DNA of 64,000 bases from Pegoplata infirma (GCA_963921195.1 OY992537.1:97794736-97858735), one strand, 5' to 3'; shown: positions 42,700 to 52,903, counted from the stretch's first letter. Translations and numbers: made by a program. The notes: generated from the letters alone by a model not told the origin.

Positions 42700-43312
42700 T
42701 TTTGGAAACGCGAGGAGTTATAGGGAAATGGTTAAAAAAGTTTTCACTCAAATTTATTATACAAAGCAATTTAAATCATCGTAAAAAAGTGACATTTCAG
42801 TTTTGTTATGATAGTTTTTTTCTAAGAACTGTCAAAAGTTGTTGATTTATAGATTTTTTATTACGATTTGATGCGTTTAAAGTTTAAGTAAAATTTTCGC
42901 CGTGAAGAACAGGGTACTATGCTTAAAAGGTAAATTAAAAAAAAAAAAATTTAAAGGTACAAAAATGGTACTTTTTTATTAAAAGTACTAAAATTTATTT
43001 TTTATAAAAAGTTTGGTTTTTTAAAAACTTCTTTTTTTTACGAAAATAGTATTTTTTTATAAGAAGTACCAAAATAATTTTCATAAGAATGGACTATTTT
43101 GATAGTTTTTTGAAAATGTTTTTTTTTTATCAAAATGTACTATTTTGGTACATTTAAAAAATATATTATTTTTGTTTTTTTTTAAATAAAATTTTGAGTT
43201 TTTTTTATAAAAAGGTCCTATTTTAATAATTTTATTAAAAAATCCTGGTATTTTTATAGAAATTACTTGTTTGGTACTTATTATAAAAAAGGTACTTTTT
43301 TATGACAGCTGC
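42700..43312. repeat. GTACTTTT-rich repeat field, continued
   Basis: AAAAATGGTACTTTTTTATT and ATTAAAAGTACTAAAAT words continue from the field at 40560-42030, which the A element at 42036 has split. Confidence 0.65.
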
Positions 43313-43315
43313 TAA

Positions 43316-43467
43316 AGGTACCTACAGACGATGCAATATTATGTACAATATTCAATTATATTGATGGTGTGTGGGTAAGATTGACCATTGTACAATCGTC
43401 AATATAACCCACACACCATCAATATAATTGAATATTGTACATAATATTGCGTCGTCTGTAGGTACCT
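43316..43467. mobile_element. Near-perfect 152-bp palindromic MITE, PIF/Harbinger-like
   Basis: AGGTACCTACAGACGA..TGTCGTCTGTAGGTACCT-type ends continue as an inverted match for about 60 bases per arm with a single mismatch (GATGCAAT against GACGCAAT). TAA flanks both ends (43313-43315, 43468-43470), the 3-base TWA duplication of PIF/Harbinger elements. The near-perfect arms imply recent origin. Confidence 0.8.
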
Positions 43468-43469
43468 TA

Positions 43470-44125
43470 AGACACACTTTGCCTATAGAAAAAGTCTCTC
43501 AGCTGCTGAGACACATTTTACCTATAGAAAAAGTCTCTTAGCTGCTGAGACACAATGAAAAGACGCAATTTTCTAAAGAAAACATTGATATTTTTGTTAT
43601 AGAAAACATGAGATATTTTTGTTATAGAAATACTGCAATTGTGTACTTTCAGTAGAATTATAGAAATACTGTAATTACTGAAATTATGCTGAAATAAATT
43701 CTTCCTAAAAAAAGCTGGTAAGACACATTTTTTTTTTAAATAAACACTGTTTATTTAAAAAAAATTTATCTTACCAGCTTTTTTTAGGAAGAAAACATTC
43801 TCAGCTGCTGAGCATGCTTTCTTTAGAAAATTGTGTCTTTCGATAGGAAAAATGTGTCTCAGCTGCTGAGACACACGTTTCTTATAAAAACTCTCAGCTG
43901 CTATTTTTCTTAAATAAAAATGTCTCAGCTGCTATTTTTCTAAAAGAAAAATGCCTTAGCCACAGAGACTTTTTTCTTATGAAAAATGTTTCTCAGCAGC
44001 TGATAGACTTTTTCTATAAGAAATATACCTCAGCATCTAAGAGTTTTTCTATAGAAAAACTGCCTCAGCAGCTGAGAGGGTTTTGCTTTAGGAAAAATGT
44101 GTTTCAGCAGCTGAGAGACTTTTTT
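43470..44125. repeat. Minisatellite with CTCAGCTGCTGAGACAC core
   Basis: About 15 units of TCTCAGCTGCTGAGACAC.TTTT.CTATAGAAAAA spacing 35-45 bases. Same architecture as the TCTCAGAATCTGAGA arrays but with a CAGCTG centre. In the right half the units are inverted (GAAAAATGTTTCTCAGCAGCTG). Confidence 0.8.
43712..43795. repeat. Hairpin within the CAGCTG minisatellite
   Basis: CTAAAAAAAGCTGGTAAGA and TCTTACCAGCTTTTTTTAG are inverted around AAATAAACACTGTTTATTT, itself palindromic. It is a small fold-back element or an inverted duplication. Confidence 0.7.
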
Positions 44126-44370
44126 TTATTGTTCTTAGAAAACTTCCCTTGTTAAAAACTATTTTAAATCGCCTCTAGGCTATTTTTATAAGAATCTTGT
44201 TTTTAAGAATTAGAATGAAGAAGTAGTAAGTAAGTAGTATTTGTTGGTGTTGACTGGCAATTGTTACAATAATATGCTACCATTTTTCAAACTTTTTGTT
44301 TGTTTTTGCCACAACATCATTTAATATTTTTAAACTTGTACAGTGGAGAACCCATGAAGTTTAGAAGAAT

Positions 44371-45052
44371 GTGCAAAAGAATTCGAACTTTATCTCCCCG
44401 CTACTCTTAACCACTACTCGACCAAAAAATAATAATCTTGCAAAATTGGTCCATTAGGGTAAAAACAGAATCCCTCGAATTTTAACCGTAAAATGTGACA
44501 AAAAATTGATTTTATGATTTTTTCACACTAACACCATAATGCGGAATAGATTTTAAAGGTTCTTAATAACCGAAAAAAAACTATAAATGCGGTTTTGGGT
44601 TAAAAGGGAGTAAATAGCGCCCGAGCAGGGACCAGATTCTTAATCTCAAAAAGAACTCCAAAAAGCCACAGACAACGAGATATAATTATTGAAACATCCA
44701 AAATTAATCTTTAACTGTTGAAACGTTATTAATGCATCTATTGGGCGCATTTAACAGAAAAAATTAGAAAACTATAACAACAACAACATCAAGAAAAAAA
44801 TTTAAAAAATTTGTTACAATATTTTCAAACAAATGGCGCCCAAGCAGGGTTAAGATTCCAAATAGCAAAATATATTTTTTATACATAAATAGAAGAGTTT
44901 CTTAATAAACTGCAAATTCGAAAACTATAACAACTAAATAAAAAAAATCTAAAAATAGGATACCAATATTTTTAAGCATATGGCGCCCAAGCAGGGGCCA
45001 GATTCCAAATAGCAAAATTTAAGCGGGGAGCAGAAAAATTTGACTTTTGCAC
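44371..45052. mobile_element. TIR element W with tandem GGCGCCCAAGCAGGG boxes
   Basis: Ends GTGCAAAAG and CTTTTGCAC flanked by AT on both sides, with a second inverted box CTCCCCGCT / AGCGGGGAG just inside. Three internal boxes read AGCGCCCGAGCAGGGAC (44616), TGGCGCCCAAGCAGGG (44834) and TGGCGCCCAAGCAGGGG (44981), each followed by AGATTC. They resemble a lysine-tRNA primer-binding site, but no LTR, polypurine tract or reverse-transcriptase sequence is present, so the resemblance may be chance. Confidence 0.6.
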
Positions 45053-45059
45053 ATATTAG

Positions 45060-45440
45060 TGCTTTATTGTGCAGGTATAATTTATAAAAATTAGTTTTTC
45101 TTTGATTTTTTTTGTTCATATGCAGTTATTAAGTATTCTTCATAAAATATTGTATTTTTTATTTTTTGAGTATAGAATCTGTGTTTTCTTATTTTTTAAA
45201 TACAAGATTACTTGTAAAATTTTTGTTACTTTGTAGTCATAAATCTAATTGTAGCAACAATAACAAATTATTATGTCTATTTCGTTTACAACAAACGATT
45301 ATATACATATTTACAACAATACACATTAGACCGGCATATTTTTGTGTGGTAAAAAAAGTTTTTCTTTCCATTTTTAACGTCCGGGAAAATTTTTATTCCC
45401 CTAGGCCAAAAACATAGAAATTTGAAAACAATTAGATTAA
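45060..45440. other. Spacer without a gene
   Basis: AT-rich. A plus-strand frame of 83 codons (45166-45417) has no recognisable content and ordinary AT-driven composition. Confidence 0.45.
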
Positions 45441-46600
45441 ATTAAACTGTAGCGCCAGCCGATCAAAGTTTTTGATTTTTGGAAATTAAAAAAAAAAAAA
45501 AAAATGAGGCCAATCGGATTCAATCGGGGCAAATTTCTATTCTACTAGACCTTAAAGTTATGTTGTACAAAATTGAGGCCAATCAGATTAAATAAACCAG
45601 TGGCGCCCAGCGATCAAAGATCAAAATTAAAAAAAAAATATATATCGTGCGACACATCACGTTTATGGTTTTTGATGCGCTAAACACGAGTATGAAAAAT
45701 AACTTTATAATCGGTTGAATGGTTTTCGAGATATTGCTATTTGAAAGATTTCGACATTTGAAGACCTCAAACTAATTTAAGCCATATCCGATCATTTAAC
45801 CCGTGGCGTCCATTGATCAAAGTTTTGGGTTTTTTCAGAAAATTTTCACCAAAAACTCTAAACTTTGAGCGAACGGCGTCATAAGTTTAAATGTTTTGAT
45901 TTGGCTAAAATTAAGTTTAAATGAAAGTTTATCTCTAGCTCTATGAACAAGCCAGTGGAAACCAATTTAGAAACTTTTCTTTTAAAAATTTCTTGAGTGT
46001 AGGAAAAACCCGTTATTTTTAGAAATTTTTTTCCAAATTTCAAATGGTAATATCTTGAAAACCGCTCCACCGATTTCAGATTTTTTTTTTTAAATTCGTA
46101 TTCAGCATGCCAAAATAAATTAAAAACAATGTTTCGCAAGATAAAGTTTTTTCAGTTTTCAAAAATCCAATATTTTGGTAGATATTTTCCAAAAATCTTA
46201 AACTTTGAACGAAGGGCGCTACAGGTTAGTTTGATAGGATTTGGTTCAAATTAAGTTTAAATGAAAGACCATCTCAAGCTCTATAAAAGAGTCAAGGGGA
46301 AACAAATTATGAGATTTTTTTTAAATTCTTGAACGAAGGAAAAATCCGACATTTTGTGCAAATTTCAAACAAATTATAAAATTATTTTATATTCGTGTTT
46401 TGCGCATCAAAATTAATAAATATGATGCATCGTAAGAAATAGGTATATATTTTTTATAATTTTTTTTAAAAATCCAATACTTAGATCGCTGGATGCCACG
46501 GGTTAACTTAGTGCGATTGCCCTCAAATTTGTACCGCATACGTTTAAGGCCCCGGACACTTAAGAAAATCAAAAGTTAAAAAAACTGCTCCTCTAATACA
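45440..46600. repeat. Repeat K, longest uninterrupted copy
   Basis: Built from several GTGGCGCCCAGCGATCAAAG modules (45452, 45601, 45803, reversed at 45860 and 46197) and inverted GGTTTTCGAGATATTGC / GGTAATATCTTGAAAACCGC modules, so the whole is a fold-back of about 1.1 kb. It closes with GTGCGATTGCCCTCAAATTTG..CTCTAATAC. I see no terminal duplication and no frame, and the class is unknown. Confidence 0.65.
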
Positions 46601-46871
46601 CATATATTTTTGTTTAATAACACAAAACATTTTTATTTGTAGTTTTTGGGCAGGTTTATTACAAACAGATAGACATATTTGTATGTTAGTTTGCATCTTT
46701 TGTAAAATATGTATTTATATAAATTTTTATGGTTGGAATATAAATGCTATTTTTTGTAAAATATATTGCCAATAAAATTACTATGAATTAGAGTGTATAT
46801 TAAGACATTTTCCAAAATTTACGACAATCATGTTGTATTTAAAGAGAGCAATAGATTTTATTAATTTCTTA

Positions 46872-47050
46872 ATTAAAATTTATTAAAAATACAAACCGAC
46901 ATTTAAAATCCTACTGATGATAATACTAACTGGAGTGTTTGAAACCGGTATGGGAATTCCAGAAATGTGTATAATTTTAAGAAATTAAAATTTTCTTCTG
47001 TTTTTGTTACTTAAAACCGTATAAGTTAAAATTTGTTATAATTATTAATA
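46872..47050. repeat. Relic of the GGCTAAA-type hAT interior
   Basis: CAAACCGACATTTAAAATCC, CTGATGATAATACTAACTGG and GTTTGAAACCGGTATGGGAA match 11220-11278 plus 11764-11800 of the hAT at 10551-12085. It lacks that copy's nested element and so serves as the empty-site comparison for it. Confidence 0.65.
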
Positions 47051-47365
47051 ATTTTCCTGAATTTTTTTTTTAATTTTTCTGACGCGATTTACAACAACGT
47101 CTCATTTCGTTCTTAACTATTTAAATGCGTTAATTTATTACCGGAAATATTGGTAAAGCCATTTAAAGCAGTAAAATATATCCATATTTTTAAAGTCAGT
47201 ATGTAGTACTAACTTGGTACATATACTTACAATATATTTCCCTAGTGTTTCATTTGATGCGCTTACCTGAAAATAAAGAAAAAAAAAAAATCGGTTAAAA
47301 TTTAAGTCGAATATTAGAACAGTATCGTAATGCCGGAACACCCTGTATACACCATGCGCGGGTAC

Positions 47366-47520
47366 AAGGGGGGGGGGGGAAAGGGGAAATCCCCCCCCCA
47401 GACCAAATTCGAAAAGAAAAAAAAGAAAAAAAAAGAAGAAAACAAAGAAAAGGAAAAAAAAGAAAAGAAAAAGAAGAAAAAAAGAAAAAGACGAAAAAAG
47501 AAAGAAGGAAATTTTCTAAA
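47366..47520. repeat. G-run/C-run hairpin and polypurine tract
   Basis: A 12-base G run (47368-47379), GGGGAAA and a 9-base C run (47391-47399) are followed by about 110 bases of (GA)-rich polypurine (47405-47515). The Lys-rich frame across it is a by-product. It could form G-quadruplex or triplex structure. Confidence 0.7.
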
Positions 47521-47685
47521 AAATTTTCCGAAGGAAAAAAATTTCGAAGTCCAAAAATTTTTCTTAAAAAAAAAAATCTGAAAATTTTTACAGGGAAAAG
47601 TTTTAAATTTTTTAAGGAAAAAGTAAATTTATCTGAAAATTTTCTGCGAAAAATATCTGTCAATCTTATTAAGAATTTTGGCATA

Positions 47686-48494
47686 CCCGAGTAAAAAAGA
47701 TCATATATAATTATATATAGTTTTATATATACATATATTATTTTATAAAACTATATGTATTTTTTGTTGCATCATATGTGATTTTATATATTTGCACTTC
47801 TAATTTGTTTCTTATATAAAATTATATAACAGAAAATATTGTCTTTTATATAATAACATATGATTTAAGATTCGTTTATATTATTACATATGAACTTTAA
47901 AATTCTGTCTCCTTTTTTATATAATTTGATAAAACAAAATATTTCAAGTAATTTTATATAAAACTTTATGCAACTGTTTTTAAATTATATGTTATCTTAT
48001 ATGAGTAAAATTTAAAAAAAAATTCTAAGTCCTTTACATATAATTTAATATAACTTTTGAAAATTTTTCTAAGTCCAAAAAAAAATTAAAATTTTCTAAG
48101 TCCTAAAATTCTAGGACTGATGCAAAATTGAAAGAAAAAAATTCATAGAATTAGATATAACTTTTAAAAAATTTTCTAAGTCCATATTTTTTTTTTGAAA
48201 TTTTTCAAAGTCCTAAAAATATTTTTGAAAATTTTTAAGTCTTGGAAACAATTTTTTTATGTAAATTTTTTGCGTTTTGGGGGAAAATTTTTTTTCTTAT
48301 ATATAAATATATTTAATTATATATAATTGCATCAATTTTATTTAAAAAGGGTCCAATTTTCGCATATAACTATATAAAATTTGATAAGTTTTTATATGGT
48401 TTTATCGACTCATTTTTCGCATTAAACTATATATGATTATATATGATGTCTTTATATAATTTTATATGAATATATATAATCTTTTTTACTCGGG
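47686..48494. mobile_element. AT-rich TIR element with CCCGAGTAAAAA ends, copy 2
   Basis: Ends CCCGAGTAAAAAAGATCATA and TATAATCTTTTTTACTCGGG, flanked by TA on both sides (47684-47685, 48495-48496). The interior is TTATATAATTTTATAT-type words plus a TTCTAAGTCC repeat (48065-48240) absent from copy 1. Confidence 0.82.
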
Positions 48495-48499
48495 TAGAC

Positions 48500-50480
48500 A
48501 AATTACTTAGAATATGTTTTTTTTGTATAGAAAAATGTTACAGGATCTTAATTTGGTTTATATAAAAAATGTTTGTTTCTACATAGCAATAAGAAAAATA
48601 TCTTAAAATCTCAAAAATGTTGATAGTCAAACGTACATATGTAAAACCATTTTAAATTTTTTTTTTCTAAAGACTAAACTTTCTCAGAATCTGAGACTTT
48701 TTTATGTGAAAAAGGTATCAAAACTTATTTATAGGAAAAAGGTCGCAGAAGAATATTTCTATGGGAAAAAAGTCTTAAAATTTCTGAATTAGAGACTTAT
48801 TTTAAGGAAAAAGGTTTCAGAATCTGAGTCTTTTTTAAAAAGAACAAGTGAGAGTGTTAAATTCGGCTGTGCCAAATCTTTTATACCCTCCAAAATGTAA
48901 AAAAAAAAAAATGGTCAGGTGCGTTTGTTTGGGGGGGGGGGGGGGTGATGGGGGTCAGTGGAGGATGTTGACAGCACCTTCCCATCCCGATAAATATAAC
49001 AAATGTTTCATTTATTTAACAAAAATACAAAAAAACATGTAAAAAAAGTGTATTTTTTCAGAGGTTGGTTTAGTTCTTCAAGGGGGAACTTTTTTCCCCC
49101 TGGTCCGATTTTGCTCATTTACGAACTTAACCTGCCTATTAGCATAAGACATATTTGTGTCAAATGTCGGGAGGCTAGCTCTTTTATTTTGGACTGCATC
49201 GTGTTAACTACAGACGGACAGACGGACGGACGGACGGACATCGCTAGAATGTCTTAGAATCGATCACTGATCATAAATATATATACTTTATGGGGTCCTA
49301 GACCGATATTTTGATGCGTTACACACGGAATGACAAAGTGAGTATACCCCCATACTGTAGTTGGAGGGTATAAAAAGGTCCCAAAGTCTGAGACTTTTTA
49401 TTGTTGAGAAATAGTCTAGGAAGTTGAAACTTACTGAATTGGTAGAAGGTCGCCAAATCTGAGACTTTTTCTACGGGAAAAAGGTCTTAGAATCTAAGAT
49501 TTTTTTTATAGGAATAAGGTCTTAGAAGCTCAGAAAAATGTCTCAGAATCTCAGACTTTTCTATAGGAAACAGGTTTCAAAATCTATGACCTTTCTATAG
49601 GAAAAAAAAAAGTCTTAAAGTCTGAGACGTTTTCTATAGGAAAATCATTTCCGAATCTGGGACTTTTTATTTAGGAAAGGGTCACAGAATCTCCGACTTT
49701 TTCAATAGAAAAAGTGTACTAGAATAGGAAAAGATTTCAGAATCAGAAAAAGGTCTCAGAATCTGTCACTTCTTTTTTAGAGAAAAAGTGCCAGAATTTT
49801 AAACTTTTGCTATATAAGAAAAAGCTCTCAGAATCTGAGACTTTTTCTTTAGGAGAAAGGTCTGAGAATCCGAGCCTTTTTCTTTAGGAATAAGATCTCA
49901 GAATTTGAAAGCTTTTCTTTAGAAAAAAGGTCTTAGAATCTGAGACTTTTTCTATTGGAAAAAGGTAGAAGAATCTAAGACTTTTTCTATAGAAAACAGG
50001 TCTCAGAATCTAAATTTTTTTCAGTACGCAACAAATCTAATAATCAGAGACCTCTCTTTAGGAAAAATGTCTCAATAATGCTTTAAAATATGAGACTTTT
50101 TCTATAGTAAAATGTCTCAGAATCTGAGACTTTTTCTGTGGAAAAAAATTCTTAGAATCTGAAAATTTTTCTATATGAAAAAGTCTCAGATTCAGAGACA
50201 TTTTTCGTAAAGAAGAAGTCTTATATACTGAAACATTTTCCCTATAAAAAAATCTAATATTTTCTATGTAGGAAGAATTTGTTCTATCAAAAAACTTTCA
50301 GATTTAGATGCTTCTTATGTATACAATTTTCTTTTAAATTTCTTTCAAAAATCTGAAAATTTTTCTATACAAAAAAAGTATTAGATTCTGAGACATTTTC
50401 CTATAAAAAATAATTTTTTTCACGAAAGATGCCTCAACATCTGATATTTTCTATGTAGGAATAATTTCTTCTATTAAAAA
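48500..50480. repeat. Large TCTCAGAATCTGAGA minisatellite field
   Basis: About 40 degenerate units of GTCTCAGAATCTGAGACTTTTTCTATAGGAAAAAG at roughly 36-base spacing. The B element at 48844-49376 has inserted after the first few units, and the array resumes at 49377 with AAAGTCTGAGAC. Confidence 0.8.
48844..49376 (+). mobile_element. Element B, copy 6, cleanest full-length copy
   Basis: ACAAGTGAGAGTGTTAAATT, TTCGGCTGTGCC hairpin, TATACCCTCCAAAATG, a G15 run (48931-48945), GGTTGGTTTAGTTCTTCAAG, GACGGACAGACGGACGG tract (49213-49238), CGCTAGAATGTCTTAGAATC, a TATATATA stretch, CGATATTTTGATGCGTTACA and CATACTGTAGTTGGAGGGTATAAAAA. At 533 bases with both ends intact it is the reference copy used here. 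The 84-codon frame inside is repeat sequence. Confidence 0.88.
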
Positions 50481-50489
50481 ATTGTCTTC

Positions 50490-50815
50490 TTATGTATACG
50501 AAAAATATATAATTTTCATTTAAAACAAATTAAAAAAAAATGATCTAAACGAAATACATATAATCATGAAAAACAAACCTCCTTTGGCAAAAACGAATAA
50601 ATTTGATGATTTTATAGCTTTTCCATCACTTTGTTTTTGCAAAACAAACGTATTCCTTTTTTTGCTCGTCAACAAAGGTGAATTTATGATTTTTTTTCGA
50701 AGTAAAAAAATGTCCCCCCCAAACCCAAAAGCTGTACCCGCCACTGCCCTACACCAAAGTTTAAGGAGTCATAAAGTCCAAACATGAACCGTTTGGATAT
50801 TTTTTGGTTAGATCT
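50490..50815. other. Spacer with no supported gene
   Basis: Frames are open on both strands across 50520-50790, driven by inverted GGCAAAAACGAATAAATT.. / TTTTTGCAAAACAAACG words and a C-run at about 50713. Nothing is recognisable. Confidence 0.45.
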
Positions 50816-50819
50816 TTTA

Positions 50820-51530
50820 ATTTTAAATGGGGGTCGGTCTCACTTATGACCCCTATCGGAAGCACCATTAGACCGTTAGAAGCTGATTAAATAAAACAAA
50901 TTTACAAAAAATAAAAAAAATGTTTGGACTAAAAAAATATTATGGGTCGGTCATACATTTTATTACTCTGAGGGCACTTTTAGGGCAGTTAGAGCGGTTG
51001 ATGCAAATTTTAAAAAATGTCATTTTGTGAGGGAGCCCTTTAAGAAATTGGAGATATGGTATTAGTTTGTTCCGAAGAAATGATTAGCAGTAGAAATGAT
51101 TTAAAGATTGAAAAATTACAATAAAATTGTTTAAAAAATTTAAAAAAATAGTAATAATCGTTACCCCACGATCCTACTGGGCAAAAAATTTGTAGAATCA
51201 ATAGAAGTTTTATACAAAAAAATTTCAAAAAAATCAAAGAATACATACATTTTCAAAAATGAGATTAAAATTTTAAAACTTAAAAATCGCATAATAGAGG
51301 ATTTTTAAGAATTTTTTGGATTTTTTTTTTAAAGTACGTAAAAAACAAAAATTTTGAAAAAAAAATAATTGCAATTTGGACCATTATTGAAGAAGTTATG
51401 AGTAAAAGAAGTTTGAGTAAAGGAACAAACTACCAATTTCATCAAAAAAATCAGAAAATTTATCACGACGGAGTTTTCGAAGGGTACTAAAAACTGTCAA
51501 CAAATTGGGAAAATCTAAAAAAAAAAATCA
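50820..51530. repeat. Repeat Q, copy 3, uninterrupted
   Basis: GGGGGTCGGTCTCACTTATG, TTATGGGTCGGTCATACATTT, GGGCAGTTAGAGCGG, TTGAAGAAGTTATGAGTAAA and GGGTACTAAAAACTGTCAAC match copies 1 and 2. It shows that the P repeat at 31403-32518 is an insertion. Confidence 0.65.
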
Positions 51531-51549
51531 AAGTGTCCGATTTGACATG

Positions 51550-51735
51550 GAATGCCCCATATATTCATGATACTCGATCGATTTTAAGACGATCTAGCGA
51601 TGTCAGTCCGTCTGTCTGTTGAAAACACGCTTACTTTTAAAAGATTTTACAGAGGCTTTTGAAGTTTGCCTTATGTTGGTCATTTACCTGGTCAGGTAGG
51701 TCGGTATTGAAATTCAGCAAACTCGGTCCAGTGCA
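51550..51735 (-). mobile_element. Element A/B-type fragment
   Basis: TTCATGATACTCGATCGATTTTAAGACGATC and GCGATGTCAGTCCGTCTGTCTGTTGAAAAC follow the core plus GTCY order on the minus strand. The further part (TTGAAGTTTGCCTTATGTTGG) does not match A or B and may be a fourth subfamily. Confidence 0.5.
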
Positions 51736-51739
51736 CACT

Positions 51740-52235
51740 GTAAGGTTTTAACATTTTAGCTTATCAAAATCCAATTTTTTGTTTGTTTTTTTTTAAAGAA
51801 TTTTTACTAGAATTGATTGATAACAATCCCAACTACATATAATTGCATTTGGAATTAAAAAAAATAACAGCGTTATGAAGTAACAGCACTTTAACTTCAC
51901 TCTAATTGCAGACTATTGCTAGACATAAGCAAGTTAAGGCGCGTAGCCCAACTTCGAATGGTTGTAACTTTTTTATAAAATGCAATATCTTCATGATTTT
52001 TTTTTATTTTGTAGTTTTGTATATTTTTTATTAACAGAATCAATCAATTGTAAAACACGTGATCAGAATAAAAGTTTGAAGGTTTTTAAATATATCTCTT
52101 TTTAGAAGTTATTTTGAAATTTTTTTTTTTCATTGGACATAAAAATATATACACAAGCAAGCAAAAGTAGTCGCATTATTTGCATCAGATTACCTATTTT
52201 GTCTTCTTTCTGAATCAACCAAAAAAATCTGCCTC
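51740..52235. other. Spacer without a gene
   Basis: AT-rich, with GCGCGTAGCCCAACTTCGAATGG near 51940 as the only less AT-rich patch. No pairable termini. Confidence 0.45.
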
Positions 52236-52615
52236 AACTTGCCCCCCCCCCCACTATTCCCGATCCAAAAACGGATCATTAATTCTTGTATTTCGCGCCA
52301 ACAAATTTTTGGTGTTTGGCTGCTTGCAGAAAAAAATGAAAAATGTCTGCGTGTATTTGAATTTATTTCAGGAAGTATTAGTACACTCAAAATATTTTGT
52401 AGGCAAAAACAAAGGAAAAACACATTTAAAACCAGTGAATAAACAGTTGAAACCCATTTCAGGAATTACTCATTTGTTTTAACAAACATCAACATTTATT
52501 TTTTACTGTTGACAAAATTTTCAAAAATAAATAACATTAAACATTAAAAAATTAAGTTTTTTTCATTACTTTTTACCAACAAATTCGAAAAAATAACCTA
52601 CGAAAACATTGAAAA

Positions 52616-52903
52616 TTAATTAATTAATAATCACTGCAGTTTCACCGTAGTAACTACGCTAATGCTGACCCATTACGAAGAATATGTAAAGACTTTAATG
52701 ATTTATATAATTGCATTGATTTTTATTTAAATATTGATGTTGTAAAACGTAAAATAATACTATATTTAAATATTTAATTATGTTTTTTTGCTGTTATATA
52801 ATTTTGTAAATAATTTTTGGTTAAAATTTTTTAAGTCTGTAAGGATTTAATCCATAGACTAAATAAATAAAATAAAAAAAAAATAAAAAAATAAAAATAA
52901 TGA
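52616..52903 (+). mobile_element. Probable 5'-truncated LINE 3' end
   Basis: Absent from the homologous T copy at 27052-27826. It ends GTCTGTAAGGATTTAATCCATAG-type sequence followed by CTAAATAAATAAAATAAAAA, an A-rich tail as in LINE-type retrotransposon 3' ends. The left flank repeats TTAATTAATAA, possibly part of a target duplication. Confidence 0.5.

Noticed and set aside
44616..44634. Primer-binding site of an LTR retrotransposon or retrovirus
   Set aside because: The box occurs three times in tandem, and there is no LTR, polypurine tract, gag/pol frame or 4-6 bp duplication. Kept only as a curiosity within element W.
47330..47684. Lys/Glu-rich frame (plus) and Phe-rich frame (minus)
   Set aside because: Both are translations of a polypurine/polypyrimidine tract.
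50520..50787. Overlapping frames on both strands of about 74 codons
   Set aside because: Mirror frames over an imperfect inverted repeat. No motif and no splice context.
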